DNA of 64,000 bases from Streptomyces sp. NBC_00582 (GCF_036345155.1 NZ_CP107772.1:7750001-7814000), one strand, 5' to 3'; counted from the stretch's first letter, positions 32,764 through 42,648 are shown. The notes: generated by a model not told the origin, from the letters alone. Numbers and translations: made by a program.

Positions 32764-34490
32764 GCATCCTCAACGAACCCCAGGGTGCCGCGGCAGCTGA
32801 AGACTCCTACGAGAACGAGCTGCCGGTCCGGCGCAAGCAGCCCGGCAATGTCGTGGTCAAGTGGCTCACCACCACCGACCACAAGACCATCGGCACGATG
32901 TACCTGGTCACGTCGTTCGCGTTCTTCCTGATCGGCGGCGTGATGGCGCTCTTCATGCGCGCCGAACTGGCCCGTCCGGGTCTGCAGCTGATGTCGAACG
33001 AGCAGTTCAACCAGGCGTTCACGATGCACGGCACGATCATGCTGCTGATGTTCGCGACGCCGCTGTTCGCCGGCTTCGCGAACTGGATCATGCCGCTGCA
33101 GATCGGTGCCCCCGACGTGGCGTTCCCGCGGCTGAACATGTTCGCCTACTGGCTCTACCTGTTCGGCTCGCTCATCGCCGTCGGCGGCTTCCTCACCCCG
33201 CAGGGTGCGGCCGACTTCGGCTGGTTCGCCTACTCCCCGCTGTCGGACGCGGTCCGCAGCCCGGGCATCGGCGCCGACATGTGGATCATGGGTCTGGCCT
33301 TCTCCGGCTTCGGCACCATCCTCGGCTCGGTCAACTTCATCACCACCATCATCTGCATGCGCGCGCCGGGCATGACCATGTTCCGCATGCCGATCTTCGT
33401 GTGGAACGTGCTGCTGACCGGTGTCCTGGTCCTGCTGGCCTTCCCGGTCCTCGCGGCCGCGCTGTTCGCCCTGGAGGCGGACCGCAAGTTCGGTGCCCAT
33501 GTCTTCGACGCGGCCAACGGCGGCGCCCTGCTGTGGCAACACCTCTTCTGGTTCTTCGGCCATCCAGAGGTGTACATCATCGCCTTGCCGTTCTTCGGCA
33601 TCATCAGTGAGATCATCCCGGTCTTCTCCCGCAAGCCGATGTTCGGCTACATGGGCCTGATCGCCGCGACGATCGCCATCGCCGGTCTCTCCGTGACGGT
33701 GTGGGCGCACCACATGTACGTCACCGGTGGCGTCCTGCTTCCGTTCTTCTCCTTCATGACGTTCCTCATCGCCGTACCCACCGGCGTGAAGTTCTTCAAC
33801 TGGATCGGAACGATGTGGAAGGGCTCGCTGTCCTTCGAGACCCCGATGCTGTGGGCGACGGGCTTCCTCATCACCTTCACCTTCGGTGGTCTGACCGGCG
33901 TCATCCTGGCCTCGCCGCCGATGGACTTCCATGTGTCCGACTCGTACTTCGTGGTGGCGCACTTCCACTACGTCGTCTTCGGCACCGTCGTCTTCGCGAT
34001 GTTCGCCGGCTTCCACTTCTGGTGGCCGAAGTGGACGGGCAAGATGCTCGACGAGCGTCTCGGCAAGATCACCTTCTGGACGCTGTTCATCGGCTTCCAC
34101 GGCACCTTCCTGGTCCAGCACTGGCTGGGTGCCGAGGGCATGCCGCGTCGGTACGCCGACTACCTGGCGCAGGACGGCTTCACCGCCCTGAACACGATCT
34201 CGACGATCAGCTCGTTCGTCCTCGGCCTGTCGATCCTGCCGTTCATGTACAACGTGTGGAAGACGGCCAAGTACGGCAAGCCGGTCGGCGTCGACGACCC
34301 GTGGGGCTACGGCCGCTCCCTTGAGTGGGCGACCTCCTGCCCGCCGCCGCGGCACAACTTCCTCACCCTGCCGCGGATCCGCAGCGAATCCCCGGCGTTC
34401 GACCTGCACCACCCGGAGATCGCCGCGCTCGAGCAGCTGGAGCACGCCGGCCACGGCGCCATCGCGGGCAGCAAGGAGGCCGGCAAGTGA
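32760..34490 (+). CDS. ctaD: Cytochrome c oxidase subunit I
   Basis: A 576-residue protein with twelve membrane helices; GTG 32760 overlaps the ctaC stop (GTGA). Heme and copper ligands are visible: M-H-G-T-I-M-L-L (low-spin heme a), [14 protein letters not shown] (CuB His-Tyr crosslink and proton channel Glu), H-H-M-Y-V-T-G and [11 protein letters not shown] (heme ligands). It is an aa3-type A1 oxidase that reduces oxygen to water and pumps protons. In actinobacteria it works in a supercomplex with the bcc complex encoded about 2.5 kb downstream. Confidence 0.98.
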   Translation: MSILNEPQGAAAAEDSYENELPVRRKQPGNVVVKWLTTTDHKTIGTMYLVTSFAFFLIGGVMALFMRAELARPGLQLMSNEQFNQAFTMHGTIMLLMFATPLFAGFANWIMPLQIGAPDVAFPRLNMFAYWLYLFGSLIAVGGFLTPQGAADFGWFAYSPLSDAVRSPGIGADMWIMGLAFSGFGTILGSVNFITTIICMRAPGMTMFRMPIFVWNVLLTGVLVLLAFPVLAAALFALEADRKFGAHVFDAANGGALLWQHLFWFFGHPEVYIIALPFFGIISEIIPVFSRKPMFGYMGLIAATIAIAGLSVTVWAHHMYVTGGVLLPFFSFMTFLIAVPTGVKFFNWIGTMWKGSLSFETPMLWATGFLITFTFGGLTGVILASPPMDFHVSDSYFVVAHFHYVVFGTVVFAMFAGFHFWWPKWTGKMLDERLGKITFWTLFIGFHGTFLVQHWLGAEGMPRRYADYLAQDGFTALNTISTISSFVLGLSILPFMYNVWKTAKYGKPVGVDDPWGYGRSLEWATSCPPPRHNFLTLPRIRSESPAFDLHHPEIAALEQLEHAGHGAIAGSKEAGK

Positions 34491-34885
34491 AGGTCCAAGG
34501 CAGGATGTTCACGTGGCTGAGCGTGTTCATCCTCATCATGGCGATCGTCTACGGCGTCTGGTCAAAGGAGCCGGCGGGCACCACGGCCCTCTTCCTGGCC
34601 TTCGGTCTGTCCATCATGATCGGCTTCTACCTGGGCTTCACGGCCCGTCGGGTGGACGCGGGCGCCCAGGACAACAAGGAGGCGGACGTCGCGGACGACG
34701 CCGGCGAGCTGGGCTTCTTCAGCCCGCACAGCTGGCAGCCGCTCGCGCTGGGCGTCGGTGGCGCCATCGCCTTCCTCGGTGTCGCGATCGGCTGGTGGCT
34801 GCTGTACTTCGCCGCCCCGATCATCCTCATCGGCATCTGGGGCTGGGTCTTCGAGTACTACCGCGGTGAGAACCGCACCCAGTAG
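34487..34885 (+). CDS. ctaF: Cytochrome c oxidase subunit IV (actinobacterial type)
   Basis: A 132-residue membrane protein from GTG 34487, overlapping the ctaD stop. Four membrane helices (about 7-26, 31-50, 84-104 and 107-126) and a short charged loop match the CtaF subunit specific to actinobacterial aa3 oxidases. It has no redox cofactor and stabilises the complex. A perfect 15-bp hairpin follows and ends the ctaCDF operon. Confidence 0.93.
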   Translation: MKVQGRMFTWLSVFILIMAIVYGVWSKEPAGTTALFLAFGLSIMIGFYLGFTARRVDAGAQDNKEADVADDAGELGFFSPHSWQPLALGVGGAIAFLGVAIGWWLLYFAAPIILIGIWGWVFEYYRGENRTQ

Positions 34886-34903
34886 CACGCGCCGAACCCG
34901 GGG

Positions 34904-34938
34904 GAGCCCGGACACTCCGTCAAGGAGTGTCCGGGCTC
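34904..34938 (+). terminator. Terminator of the ctaCDF operon
   Basis: GAGCCCGGACACTCC (34904-34918) and GGAGTGTCCGGGCTC (34924-34938) are a perfect 15-bp inverted repeat with a 5-nt loop, followed by CTTCGT. Confidence 0.85.
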
Positions 34939-35016
34939 CTTCGTATGCCGCAACCCTTGTCCTCCATTCGTGGCGCCCAGCGCGCCGCCGTTGACGCGGC
35001 TCCCTAGCGTGAAGCC

Positions 35017-36279
35017 ATGAGCCACACACCCCGCCCCCGCACAGTCGTCAGCGGCACGGTGCTGGTGATCGCCCTCGGAGCGGGCGTCGTCACCGCCTGC
35101 GGATCCGACGGCAATCCCCTCGCCGAGCGCCCCTACGACGCGAGCGACCGGATCTCCTTCAACGGCCCCGACGGCGACGGCAGCAAGAAGGCCGACCCGG
35201 ACAAGCCCCTGGAGATCGTCGCCCGGGACGACGACGAGCCCATCACCGACGTCACCGCCGTGGACGCCTCAGGCCGCTATGTGGCGGGCGAACTCGCCGC
35301 CGACGGCAGCCGCTGGCACAGCACCGAGCCGCTGGCCGCCGACGCCCACTACACGGTCCGGGTGAGCACCGAGGACGCCGACGGCGCCCCCGGCCGCCGG
35401 GTCCTCACCTTCGACACCGGCAAGCCCAGCGGCAAGAAGCGCCTGGCCGTCGAGCTCGGCCCCGACTCGGGCACGTACGGCGTCGGCCAGCCCATCACCG
35501 CCAAGCTCAGCGAGCCGATCAAGGACCCGGCCCAGCGGGCGGTGGTCGAGCGCGGCCTCAAGGTCGACTCCACGCCCTTCGTGCCGGGCGCCTGGTACTG
35601 GGTGGACGACAAGGAACTCCACTACCGTCCCCAGGACTACTGGCCCGCCCACGCCGCGATCCGCGCCCACAGCAACCTCGACGGCATCCGGATCGGCGAC
35701 CGGCTCTGGGGCACCACGTCGAAGGACGTCGACCTCACCATCGGCGACCGCGTCATAGCCGTCACCGACGCCTCGTCGCACTCCCTGACGTTCTACAAGA
35801 ACGACGAGGTGATCAACACCATCCCGGTCACCACCGGCAAGCCCGGCTTCGACACCCGCAACGGCGTCAAGGTCGTCCTCGGCAAGGAGCAGTTCGTCCG
35901 GATGCGCAGCACCACGGTCGGCATCGCCGAGGGCTCCTCGGAGTCGTACGACCTGCCCGTCTACTACGCGACCCGGGTGACCTGGAGCGGCGAGTACGTC
36001 CACGCCGCCCCCTGGTCCGTCGGCTCCCAGGGCTACGCGAACGTCAGCCACGGCTGCACCGGCATGAGCACCGCCAACGCCGAGTGGTTCTTCGACCACG
36101 TCCGCCAGGGAGACGTCGTCAAGGTCGTCAACAGCCACGGCGACACGATGGAACCCTTCGGCAACGGCTTCGGCGACTGGAACGTCGACTGGCCGAAGTG
36201 GAAGACGGGCAGCGCCCTGATCACAGGCAAGCACAGGACCCAGCCGGACACGTCAACTCTGAGGCCTACGGCTGTGTAG
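35017..36279 (+). CDS. L,D-transpeptidase lipoprotein (YkuD with Ig-like domains)
   Basis: A 420-residue protein from ATG 35017. The signal peptide ends in a lipobox-like V-V-T-A-C (about residue 28), so it is anchored outside the membrane. Two Ig-like domains (about 45-235) precede a YkuD catalytic domain with the His in Y-V-H-A-A-P-W and the catalytic Cys in S-H-G-C-T-G-M-S (about 345-352). The architecture is that of mycobacterial LdtMt2 relatives. It makes 3-3 crosslinks in peptidoglycan. It is inserted between the two oxidase gene groups and transcribed alone, with a dispersed repeat directly after it. Confidence 0.93.
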   Translation: MSHTPRPRTVVSGTVLVIALGAGVVTACGSDGNPLAERPYDASDRISFNGPDGDGSKKADPDKPLEIVARDDDEPITDVTAVDASGRYVAGELAADGSRWHSTEPLAADAHYTVRVSTEDADGAPGRRVLTFDTGKPSGKKRLAVELGPDSGTYGVGQPITAKLSEPIKDPAQRAVVERGLKVDSTPFVPGAWYWVDDKELHYRPQDYWPAHAAIRAHSNLDGIRIGDRLWGTTSKDVDLTIGDRVIAVTDASSHSLTFYKNDEVINTIPVTTGKPGFDTRNGVKVVLGKEQFVRMRSTTVGIAEGSSESYDLPVYYATRVTWSGEYVHAAPWSVGSQGYANVSHGCTGMSTANAEWFFDHVRQGDVVKVVNSHGDTMEPFGNGFGDWNVDWPKWKTGSALITGKHRTQPDTSTLRPTAV

Positions 36280-36287
36280 GAGCCTTT

Positions 36288-36316
36288 AGGAGCGCGGGGA
36301 ACTGCGCGACAAGCCC
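36288..36316 (-). repeat. Dispersed intergenic repeat, copy F (inverted)
   Basis: Inverted core GCGCGGGGAACTGCGCGACA nine bases after the L,D-transpeptidase stop and before the convergent receiver-domain gene. Confidence 0.8.
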
Positions 36317-36354
36317 AAGACCCGCACCCGCCCCGCAACCCCTCCAGGCACCGC

Positions 36355-36756
36355 CTACGCGCTCTGAAGCCTCTTCTCCCGCAACAGGGCGGCCAGCGCA
36401 CCCGCGAACTCCACCGGCTCCACAGGCAACGTCACAGCCGCATCGGCCCGACTCCACGTGGCGAGCCACGCGTCCTGCGGCCGAGCGATCAGCAACAGCA
36501 CCGGCGGACACTGGAACACCTCGTCCTTGATCTGCCGGCACAGCCCCATCCCGCCCATGGGCACGGCCTCACCGTCCAGGACCACGACATCGATACCGCC
36601 CCTGTCGAGCTCCCGTACCACCGCCGCAGGCGTGGCGCACTCCACGAACTCGACCACGGGCACATCGGGAGCCGGCCGTCGCCCGGAGGCCAACCGCACC
36701 TGCTCGCGCGTGTGGGAGTCGTCGCTGTAGACCAGCACCGTCGCGGTCGCCTGCAT
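36355..36756 (-). CDS. Degenerate response-regulator receiver domain protein
   Basis: A 133-residue single-domain protein from ATG 36756 with a GGAGGA site 3 bp before it. The fold follows CheY: T-V-L-V-Y-S-D-D at 6-13, then V-V-V-L-D-G-E-A-V-P-M-G-G-M with Asp61 in the phosphoacceptor place. The Thr/Ser switch residue is not evident (L-L-L-I-A-R-P) and the conserved Lys before Pro is missing (T-L-P-V-E-P), so normal phosphorylation is doubtful. No output domain and no kinase gene are beside it. It is divergent from ctaE and may sense redox or bind a partner, but that is only suggested by position. Confidence 0.75.
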   Translation of the reverse strand: MQATATVLVYSDDSHTREQVRLASGRRPAPDVPVVEFVECATPAAVVRELDRGGIDVVVLDGEAVPMGGMGLCRQIKDEVFQCPPVLLLIARPQDAWLATWSRADAAVTLPVEPVEFAGALAALLREKRLQSA

Positions 36757-36934
36757 GCTTCCTCCGTGACTTCAGCGTCGTACGGACAGAACCGATGCGG
36801 CGGATGCTACCCCCTGGAACACCTCGTCAACAGCGCTGGGAACACCCCTTCGATGGGCCATACGGGCCCTACACGGCCTGCGAACACTCCGAACGGCACC
36901 CCCCGGAGTGAGGGCGGGATAAGCGACCGACATA

Positions 36935-37555
36935 ATGTCGGTCGTGGCGACAGCAACGACAGTAGAAACCGGGCACGCGCACCCGTCGGTCAATCGGCCG
37001 AACCTCACCAGCGTCGGAACCATCATCTGGCTGAGTTCCGAGCTGATGTTCTTCGCGGCCCTCTTCGCGATGTACTTCACCCTGCGTTCGGTGACGGGTA
37101 CCGAGCACTGGAAGGAAATGGCCGAGGCCCTGAACTTCCCGTTCTCGGCCACGAACACCACGATCCTGGTGCTCTCCTCGCTCACCTGCCAGCTCGGCGT
37201 CTTCGCCGCCGAGCGCGGTGACGTGAAGAAGCTCCGGGGCTGGTTCATCATCACCTTCATCATGGGTGCGATCTTCGTCGGCGGTCAGATCTACGAGTAC
37301 ACCGAGCTGGTGAAGAAGGACGGGCTCTCGCTCTCCTCCGACCCCTACGGCTCGGTCTTCTACCTGACCACCGGCTTCCACGGACTGCACGTGACGGGCG
37401 GCCTCATCGCCTTCCTGCTGGTCCTGGGACGTACCTACGCGGCCAAGAGGTTCACCCACGAGCAGGCGACCGCCGCGATCGTCGTGTCCTACTACTGGCA
37501 CTTCGTCGATGTCGTCTGGATCGGCCTCTTCGCCACGATCTACATGATCAAGTAG
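36935..37555 (+). CDS. ctaE: Cytochrome c oxidase subunit III
   Basis: A 206-residue membrane protein with five helices, the short form lacking the first two helices of mitochondrial subunit III. Start ATG 36935 (M-S-V-V-A-T-A-T); a GTG at 36944 is possible. Conserved parts include [26 protein letters not shown] and [11 protein letters not shown]. It stabilises subunit I activity. As in other actinobacteria, it is encoded with the bcc complex genes and not with ctaCD; qcrC starts 60 bp later. Confidence 0.97.
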   Translation: MSVVATATTVETGHAHPSVNRPNLTSVGTIIWLSSELMFFAALFAMYFTLRSVTGTEHWKEMAEALNFPFSATNTTILVLSSLTCQLGVFAAERGDVKKLRGWFIITFIMGAIFVGGQIYEYTELVKKDGLSLSSDPYGSVFYLTTGFHGLHVTGGLIAFLLVLGRTYAAKRFTHEQATAAIVVSYYWHFVDVVWIGLFATIYMIK

Positions 37556-37615
37556 CCGGGCCCGTTCCCGCCATCGCAAGCATCGACGCAGAAGATCCTG
37601 ACACCGGGGTAATCC

Positions 37616-38428
37616 GTGAAAAAGCTCTCCGCACGACGACGCCATCCGCTGGCGGCGCTCGTCGTCCTACTCCTCGCGCTGGCGTGCACGGGGGGGCTGT
37701 ACGCCGCGTTCGCGCCCGCGAGCAAGGCGCAGGCAGATGAAACCGCCCAGTCCCTGGCCATCGACGAGGGCAAGAAGCTCTTCGCCACAGGCTGCGCCAG
37801 CTGCCACGGCACCAAGGGTCAGGGCAGCTCCGACGGCCCGAGCCTGGTCGGCGTGGGCGCCGCCGCCGTCGACTTCCAGGTCGGCACCGGCCGTATGCCG
37901 GCCGCGACCTCCCAGGGCCCCCAGGTGCCGCGGAAGAAGGCCATCTACACGCAGGCCGAGATCGACCAGCTGGCCGCGTACATCTCCTCCCTCGGCGCCG
38001 GCCCGAACGTCCCGACCGAGGCCGAGTACGGCACGGAGGGCGCCGACATCGCCAAGGGCGGCGAGCTGTTCCGCACCAACTGCGCGCAGTGCCACACCAC
38101 CGGCGGCAAGGGCGGTGCCCTGACCCACGGCAAGTTCGCCCCGACGCTCGAGGGTGTCGCCCCGAAGCACATCTACGAGGCCATGCAGACCGGCCCGCAG
38201 AACATGCCGTCCTTCCCGGACACCACGCTGACGGAGCAGAACAAGAAGGACATCATCGCGTACCTGAACGCGATCGACAGCGACGAGACGGTGAACCCGG
38301 GCGGTCTGGAGCTGGGCGGGCTCGGCCCGGTCAGCGAGGGTCTCTTCGCGTGGATCTTCGGTCTCGGTGCGTTGATCGCGGTCGCCGTCTGGGTCGCCGC
38401 GCGGACCGCAAAGGCCAAGAAGTCATGA
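37616..38428 (+). CDS. qcrC: Diheme cytochrome c of the bcc complex
   Basis: A 270-residue protein from GTG 37616. An N-terminal helix (about 11-32) and a C-terminal helix (about 245-264) anchor two cytochrome c domains outside the membrane. Heme sites are C-A-S-C-H at 60-64 and C-A-Q-C-H at 156-160, with likely Met ligands in G-R-M-P-A and N-M-P-S-F. It replaces a soluble cytochrome c: electrons go from the Rieske protein through these hemes to CuA of CtaC within the supercomplex. qcrA overlaps its stop (ATGA). Confidence 0.97.
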   Translation: MKKLSARRRHPLAALVVLLLALACTGGLYAAFAPASKAQADETAQSLAIDEGKKLFATGCASCHGTKGQGSSDGPSLVGVGAAAVDFQVGTGRMPAATSQGPQVPRKKAIYTQAEIDQLAAYISSLGAGPNVPTEAEYGTEGADIAKGGELFRTNCAQCHTTGGKGGALTHGKFAPTLEGVAPKHIYEAMQTGPQNMPSFPDTTLTEQNKKDIIAYLNAIDSDETVNPGGLELGGLGPVSEGLFAWIFGLGALIAVAVWVAARTAKAKKS

Positions 38429-39486
38429 GTAGCCAAGACATGCCAGAAGAGAACCTGCCCGCAGAGCAGGACAGCCACGGCCACGGTGGGGTAGCCGTCG
38501 CGGACGAGAAGAACCCGTTCGCCGACCCGGGACTGCCGCCCCACGAGCACCGTATCCAGGACATCGACGAGCGGGCCGCCAAGCGGTCCGAGCGCGCGGT
38601 CGCCCTGCTGTTCACGGTGTCGATGCTCGCCACCGTCGGCTTCATCGCCTCGTACGTGGCGATCCCGATCGACAAGTCGATCTTCGTCTTCCCGATCGGG
38701 CACGTCAGCGCGCTGAACTTCGCGCTGGGTCTGACCCTGGGCACGGCGCTGTTCACCATCGGCGCCGGCGCGGTCCACTGGGCCCGCACCCTGATGTCGG
38801 ACGTCGAGGTCGCCGACGACCGTCACCCGATCGCGGCCGACCCCGAGGTCCGTGCGAAGGTCCACGAGGACTTCAAGCAGGGCGCCAAGGAATCGGTGAT
38901 CGGCCGTCGCAAGCTGATCCGCAACACGATGTTCGGCGCGCTGGCCCTGGTGCCGCTCTCCGGCGTCATGCTGCTGCGCGATCTCGGTCCGCTGCCCGAG
39001 GACAAGCTGCGCCACACGCTGTGGGCCAAGGGCAAGCTCCTCGTCAACATGAACACGAACGAGCCGCTGCGTGCCTCGGACGTGGCCGTCGGTTCGCTCA
39101 CCTTCGCCAAGCCCGAGGGCCTGGAGGAGCACGACGAGGACTTCCAGAACGAGATCGCCAAGGCGGCCCTGATGATCGTCCGGCTCCAGCCGGAGGACAT
39201 CAAGGACAAGCAGGAACTCGAGTGGTCCCACGAGGGCATCGTGGCCTACTCGAAGATCTGCACCCACGTCGGTTGCCCGATCTCGCTGTACGAGCAGCAG
39301 ACGCACCACGTGCTGTGCCCCTGCCACCAGTCCACCTTCGACCTCTCCGACGGCGCCAAGGTCATCTTCGGCCCGGCCGGTCACGCTCTGCCGCAGCTGC
39401 GCATCGGCGTGAACGACGAGGGCTACCTCGAGGCGCTCGGCGACTTCGAAGAGCCCGTCGGTCCTGCTTTCTGGGAGCGCGGATGA
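38425..39486 (+). CDS. qcrA: Rieske iron-sulfur subunit of the bcc complex
   Basis: A 353-residue protein from ATG 38425. Three membrane helices lie in the first 180 residues, the actinobacterial form, instead of the usual one. The Rieske fold is at the C-terminus with cluster ligands in C-T-H-V-G-C-P and C-P-C-H-Q-S-T and a G-P-A motif after it. It takes electrons from menaquinol oxidised at QcrB and passes them to QcrC. It is translationally coupled on both sides. Confidence 0.97.
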   Translation: MSSQDMPEENLPAEQDSHGHGGVAVADEKNPFADPGLPPHEHRIQDIDERAAKRSERAVALLFTVSMLATVGFIASYVAIPIDKSIFVFPIGHVSALNFALGLTLGTALFTIGAGAVHWARTLMSDVEVADDRHPIAADPEVRAKVHEDFKQGAKESVIGRRKLIRNTMFGALALVPLSGVMLLRDLGPLPEDKLRHTLWAKGKLLVNMNTNEPLRASDVAVGSLTFAKPEGLEEHDEDFQNEIAKAALMIVRLQPEDIKDKQELEWSHEGIVAYSKICTHVGCPISLYEQQTHHVLCPCHQSTFDLSDGAKVIFGPAGHALPQLRIGVNDEGYLEALGDFEEPVGPAFWERG

Positions 39487-41120
39487 GCACCAACGAGAAC
39501 AACGAGTCCCGCGAACGCGGGAAGGCTCCGGCCGGCGAGCGGATCGCCGACTGGGCCGACGGCCGGCTGGGGATCTACTCCCTCGCCAAGGCCAACATGC
39601 GCAAGATCTTCCCCGACCACTGGTCGTTCATGTTGGGCGAAGTGTGCATGTACAGCTTCATCATCATCATCCTCACGGGTGTGTATCTGACGCTGTTCTT
39701 CCACCCGTCGATGAACGAGGTGGAGTACCACGGCAGCTACGTCCCGCTGCAGGGACAGCTGATGTCCGAGGCGTTCAACTCGACCATGCACATCTCCTTC
39801 GACGTGCGCGGTGGTCTGCTGATCCGGCAGATCCACCACTGGGCGGCGCTGATCTTCCTCGCCGGCATGTTCGTGCACATGATGCGCGTGTTCTTCACCG
39901 GCGCGTTCCGCAAGCCGCGTGAGATCAACTGGCTGTTCGGCTTCCTGCTGTTCGTCCTGGGCATGTTCACCGGCTTCACCGGTTACTCGCTCCCGGACGA
40001 CCTGCTCTCCGGCACCGGTGTCCGCTTCACCGAGGGCGCGATCCTGTCGATGCCGATCGTCGGCACGTACATCTCGATGTTCCTCTTCGGCGGGGAGTTC
40101 CCGGGCCACGACTTCGTGGCGCGGTTCTACTCGATCCACATCCTGCTGCTGCCGGGCATCATGCTCGGCCTGATGGTGGCGCACCTGATCCTGGTCTTCT
40201 ACCACAAGCACACGCAGTTCGCGGGTCCCGGCAAGAGCAACAAGAACGTCGTCGGCATGCCGCTGCTGCCGGTGTACATGGCGAAGGCCGGCGGCTTCTT
40301 CTTCCTGGTCTTCGGCACGATCGCGGCCATCGCGGCGCTCGCCCAGATCAACCCGGTGTGGGTCTTCGGCCCCTACCGTCCGGACCAGGTGTCCACCGGC
40401 GCCCAGCCCGACTGGTACATGGGCTTCGCCGAGGGTCTGATCCGCTTCATGCCGGGCTGGGAGGTCAACCTCTGGGGCCACACGCTGGTCCTGGGCGTCT
40501 TCATCCCGCTGGTCCTCTTCGGTGTCGTCCTCGCGGCGCTGGCGCTCTACCCGTTCATCGAGTCGTGGATCACCGGCGACAAGCGCGAGCACCACATCCT
40601 GGACCGTCCGCGCAACGCCCCGACGCGCACCGCGCTGGGCGTCGCCTGGGTCACGATGTACATGATCACGCTGGTCGGCGGTGGCAACGACCTGTGGGCC
40701 ACCCACTTCCACCTGTCGATCAACTCGATCACCTGGTTCGTCCGGATCTTCTTCTTCGCCGGACCGGTCATCGCGTACATCCTCACCAAGCGGATCTGCC
40801 TCGGCCTGCAGCGCCGCGACAGGGACAAGGTGCTGCACGGCCGGGAGACCGGCACGATCAAGCGCCTGCCGCACGGTGAGTTCATCGAGGTCCACGAGCC
40901 GCTCAGCCAGGAGCAGCTCTTCACCCTCACGGCGCACGAGCAGTACGAGCCGGCCGCGGTCGGCCCCGCGGTCGACGAGAACGGTGTCGAGCGCAAGATC
41001 AAGCGGTCCGAGAAGCTGCGCGCCAAGGTCAGCGGCGCGTACTTCGGTGAGGACCAGCAGATCCCGAAGCCGACCGTCGAGGAGTACAAGGAGATCACGA
41101 GCGGCCACGGCCACCACTGA
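39483..41120 (+). CDS. qcrB: Cytochrome b subunit of the bcc complex
   Basis: A 545-residue membrane protein; ATG 39483 overlaps the qcrA stop. It has the cytochrome b core of eight helices with heme His pairs in L-I-R-Q-I-H-H-W and [10 protein letters not shown], the G-Y-S-L-P-D-D quinol-site region and a P-D-W-Y-M-G-F motif (P-E-W-Y in other groups). The C-terminus of about 120 residues is a charged cytoplasmic extension common in actinobacteria. It oxidises menaquinol. This is also the target site of known anti-mycobacterial QcrB inhibitors. A strong terminator follows. Confidence 0.97.
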   Translation: MSTNENNESRERGKAPAGERIADWADGRLGIYSLAKANMRKIFPDHWSFMLGEVCMYSFIIIILTGVYLTLFFHPSMNEVEYHGSYVPLQGQLMSEAFNSTMHISFDVRGGLLIRQIHHWAALIFLAGMFVHMMRVFFTGAFRKPREINWLFGFLLFVLGMFTGFTGYSLPDDLLSGTGVRFTEGAILSMPIVGTYISMFLFGGEFPGHDFVARFYSIHILLLPGIMLGLMVAHLILVFYHKHTQFAGPGKSNKNVVGMPLLPVYMAKAGGFFFLVFGTIAAIAALAQINPVWVFGPYRPDQVSTGAQPDWYMGFAEGLIRFMPGWEVNLWGHTLVLGVFIPLVLFGVVLAALALYPFIESWITGDKREHHILDRPRNAPTRTALGVAWVTMYMITLVGGGNDLWATHFHLSINSITWFVRIFFFAGPVIAYILTKRICLGLQRRDRDKVLHGRETGTIKRLPHGEFIEVHEPLSQEQLFTLTAHEQYEPAAVGPAVDENGVERKIKRSEKLRAKVSGAYFGEDQQIPKPTVEEYKEITSGHGHH

Positions 41121-41136
41121 TCCACTGTCGCCACGG

Positions 41137-41169
41137 AAGGGCCCCGTCCGGTGTTCGGACGGGGCCCTT
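41137..41169 (+). terminator. Terminator of the ctaE-qcrCAB operon
   Basis: AAGGGCCCCGTCCG (41137-41150) and CGGACGGGGCCCTT (41156-41169) form a perfect 14-bp stem with loop GTGTT. Confidence 0.85.
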
Positions 41170-41229
41170 CGCCGTGTCCTGACCTGGATAAGGTGGCCCC
41201 ACACGGTTCTACGACACCCAGGAGCGGCT

Positions 41230-42294
41230 ATGAGCGCTGTGACCCCCGCTGGAGGCGACACCGCGGCGGGCCGTTCCTGGCCCGACGTGCTGAACGCCCT
41301 GCTGTACGGCCGTGACCAGAGCGCCGACGCCACGGCCTGGGCGATGGACCGGATCATGCGCGGGGAGGCGACGGACGCGCAGATCGCCGGGTTCGTGGTG
41401 GCGCTGCGGGCCAAGGGCGAGACCGTCGAGGAGATCAACGGGCTCGTCCGGACGATGTACGAGCACGCCAACACGATCGAGGTGCCGGGCCGCACCGTCG
41501 ACATCGTGGGCACGGGCGGCGACGGCGCGAAGACGGTGAACATCTCCACCATGTCGGCGATCGTCGTCGCCGGGGCGGGTGCCACCGTCGTCAAGCACGG
41601 CAACCGGGCCGCGTCCTCCGCCTCGGGCGCCTCGGACGTCCTGGAGAAGCTCGGCGTCAATCTGGAGCTGACCCCGGCGCGGGTGGCGGAGGTGGCCCGG
41701 GAGGCCGGGATCACCTTCTGCTTCGCGATCAAGTTCCACCCGGCGCTGCGTCACGCGGGCGCCGCTCGCGGCCAGTTGGGCATCCGCACGGTGTTCAACA
41801 TCCTCGGCCCGCTGACCAACCCGGCCCGGGTGCGGGCCCAGGCGGTCGGGGTCGCGGACCCGCGCATGGCGCCGGTCGTCGCGGGCGTCTTCGCCGAGCG
41901 CGGCAACTCCTCCCTGGTGTTCCGGGGTGACGACGGCCTCGACGAGCTGACCACCACGGCCACCTCACGGGTGTGGGTGGTACGCGACGGCAAGGTCGCC
42001 GAGGAGGTCTTCGACCCGCGGGACGTCGGCATCGAGCTGGTCCCGGTGGAGGCCCTGCGCGGCGGCGACCCGTCGTACAACGCGGAGGTCGCCCGCCGGC
42101 TCCTGGACGGCGAGCAGGGCCCCGTCCGGGACGCGGTCCTGCTGAACTCGGCGGCCGCGCTGGTCGCCCTGGACCCGGGCCCGGGCACGCTCGCGGAGCA
42201 GATCCGGGCGGGCATGGACCGCGCGGCCGAGTCCATCGACTCGGGCGCCGCCAAGCAGGCCCTGGACCGCTGGGTCGCGGCGACGCACGCGTAG
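41230..42294 (+). CDS. trpD: Anthranilate phosphoribosyltransferase
   Basis: A 354-residue protein from ATG 41230 with AGGAG 6 bp before it. It joins anthranilate to PRPP in tryptophan synthesis. Signatures are [18 protein letters not shown] (about 94-111), K-H-G-N-R-A-A-S-S and [11 protein letters not shown], and F-H-P-A-L-R-H-A plus [13 protein letters not shown]. No other trp gene is adjacent. A TAAGGT box at 41189-41194 is a possible -10, although no good -35 is present. A hairpin follows the stop. Confidence 0.96.
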   Translation: MSAVTPAGGDTAAGRSWPDVLNALLYGRDQSADATAWAMDRIMRGEATDAQIAGFVVALRAKGETVEEINGLVRTMYEHANTIEVPGRTVDIVGTGGDGAKTVNISTMSAIVVAGAGATVVKHGNRAASSASGASDVLEKLGVNLELTPARVAEVAREAGITFCFAIKFHPALRHAGAARGQLGIRTVFNILGPLTNPARVRAQAVGVADPRMAPVVAGVFAERGNSSLVFRGDDGLDELTTTATSRVWVVRDGKVAEEVFDPRDVGIELVPVEALRGGDPSYNAEVARRLLDGEQGPVRDAVLLNSAAALVALDPGPGTLAEQIRAGMDRAAESIDSGAAKQALDRWVAATHA

Positions 42295-42304
42295 GGCACG
42301 GCAC

Positions 42305-42340
42305 GCGGTCCCGTCATTCGGACACGAGTTGCGGGACCGC
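42305..42340 (+). terminator. Hairpin after trpD
   Basis: GCGGTCCCG (42305-42313) and CGGGACCGC (42332-42340), a perfect 9-bp stem with an 18-nt loop, 10 bp after the trpD stop. Confidence 0.6.
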
Positions 42341-42367
42341 GATCACTTCCCGTACGTTCCTGTACCA

Positions 42368-42483
42368 GGTCATGAGTGACAGTCATGAGGCCCCGGCCGA
42401 CTGTCCGGCAACCCTCCGTCCGTGGCGGGGTGCCCCGGGTGAAGACCAGGCCGTAGGCAGCGAGGTCTACGGCAAGCGCGGAC
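42368..42483 (+). promoter_or_regulatory. SAM-IV riboswitch aptamer
   Basis: P1 GGTC (42368) pairs with GACC (42444-42447). P2 is GACAGTC (42378-42384) with GACTGTC (42399-42405). The SAM-binding core shows CCGGCAACCCTCC and GGGGTGCCCCGGGTGA. A side hairpin CCGTAG/CTACGG is at 42451-42472. The hallmark pseudoknot is visible: loop GTCCGTG (42418-42424) pairs with CGCGGAC (42477-42483). These features match the SAM-IV class of actinobacteria. It lies upstream of the SufS-like gene at 42649, so that gene should be down-regulated when S-adenosylmethionine is plentiful. Confidence 0.92.
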
Positions 42484-42506
42484 CCCTCGCGAAACACCAG
42501 GGGTCC
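42480..42506 (+). promoter_or_regulatory. Predicted expression-platform hairpin of the SAM-IV riboswitch
   Basis: GGACCCCT (42480-42487) and AGGGGTCC (42499-42506) form a perfect 8-bp stem. Its first four bases are also part of the aptamer pseudoknot, so hairpin and ligand-bound aptamer exclude each other. The ribosome site of the leader ORF (GAGGGA, 42515) lies directly after it. Confidence 0.55.
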
Positions 42507-42527
42507 TGGTCGTCGAGGGAGCCTTCT

Positions 42528-42548
42528 GTGAGCAAGCGAATGCGATAG
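42528..42548 (+). CDS. Six-residue leader peptide ORF (M-S-K-R-M-R)
   Basis: GTG AGC AAG CGA ATG CGA TAG is preceded at good spacing (7 bp) by GAGGGA (42515-42520). It sits between the riboswitch and the main gene, about 100 bp before the latter. The ribosome site is as strong as that of real genes nearby, so it is probably translated. One methionine codon after the start would fit a sulfur amino acid attenuator, but a single codon is weak support. Confidence 0.45.
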   Translation: MSKRMR

Positions 42549-42648
42549 GGCGCCGAGCCCCGCCTCCGCACACCCCTTTCACCTTTTCCCGTGCCGTCGA
42601 CCTCTCGTCCGGCGCGGTGATCCCGCCTGCCTCTCACAGGAGTTCGCC

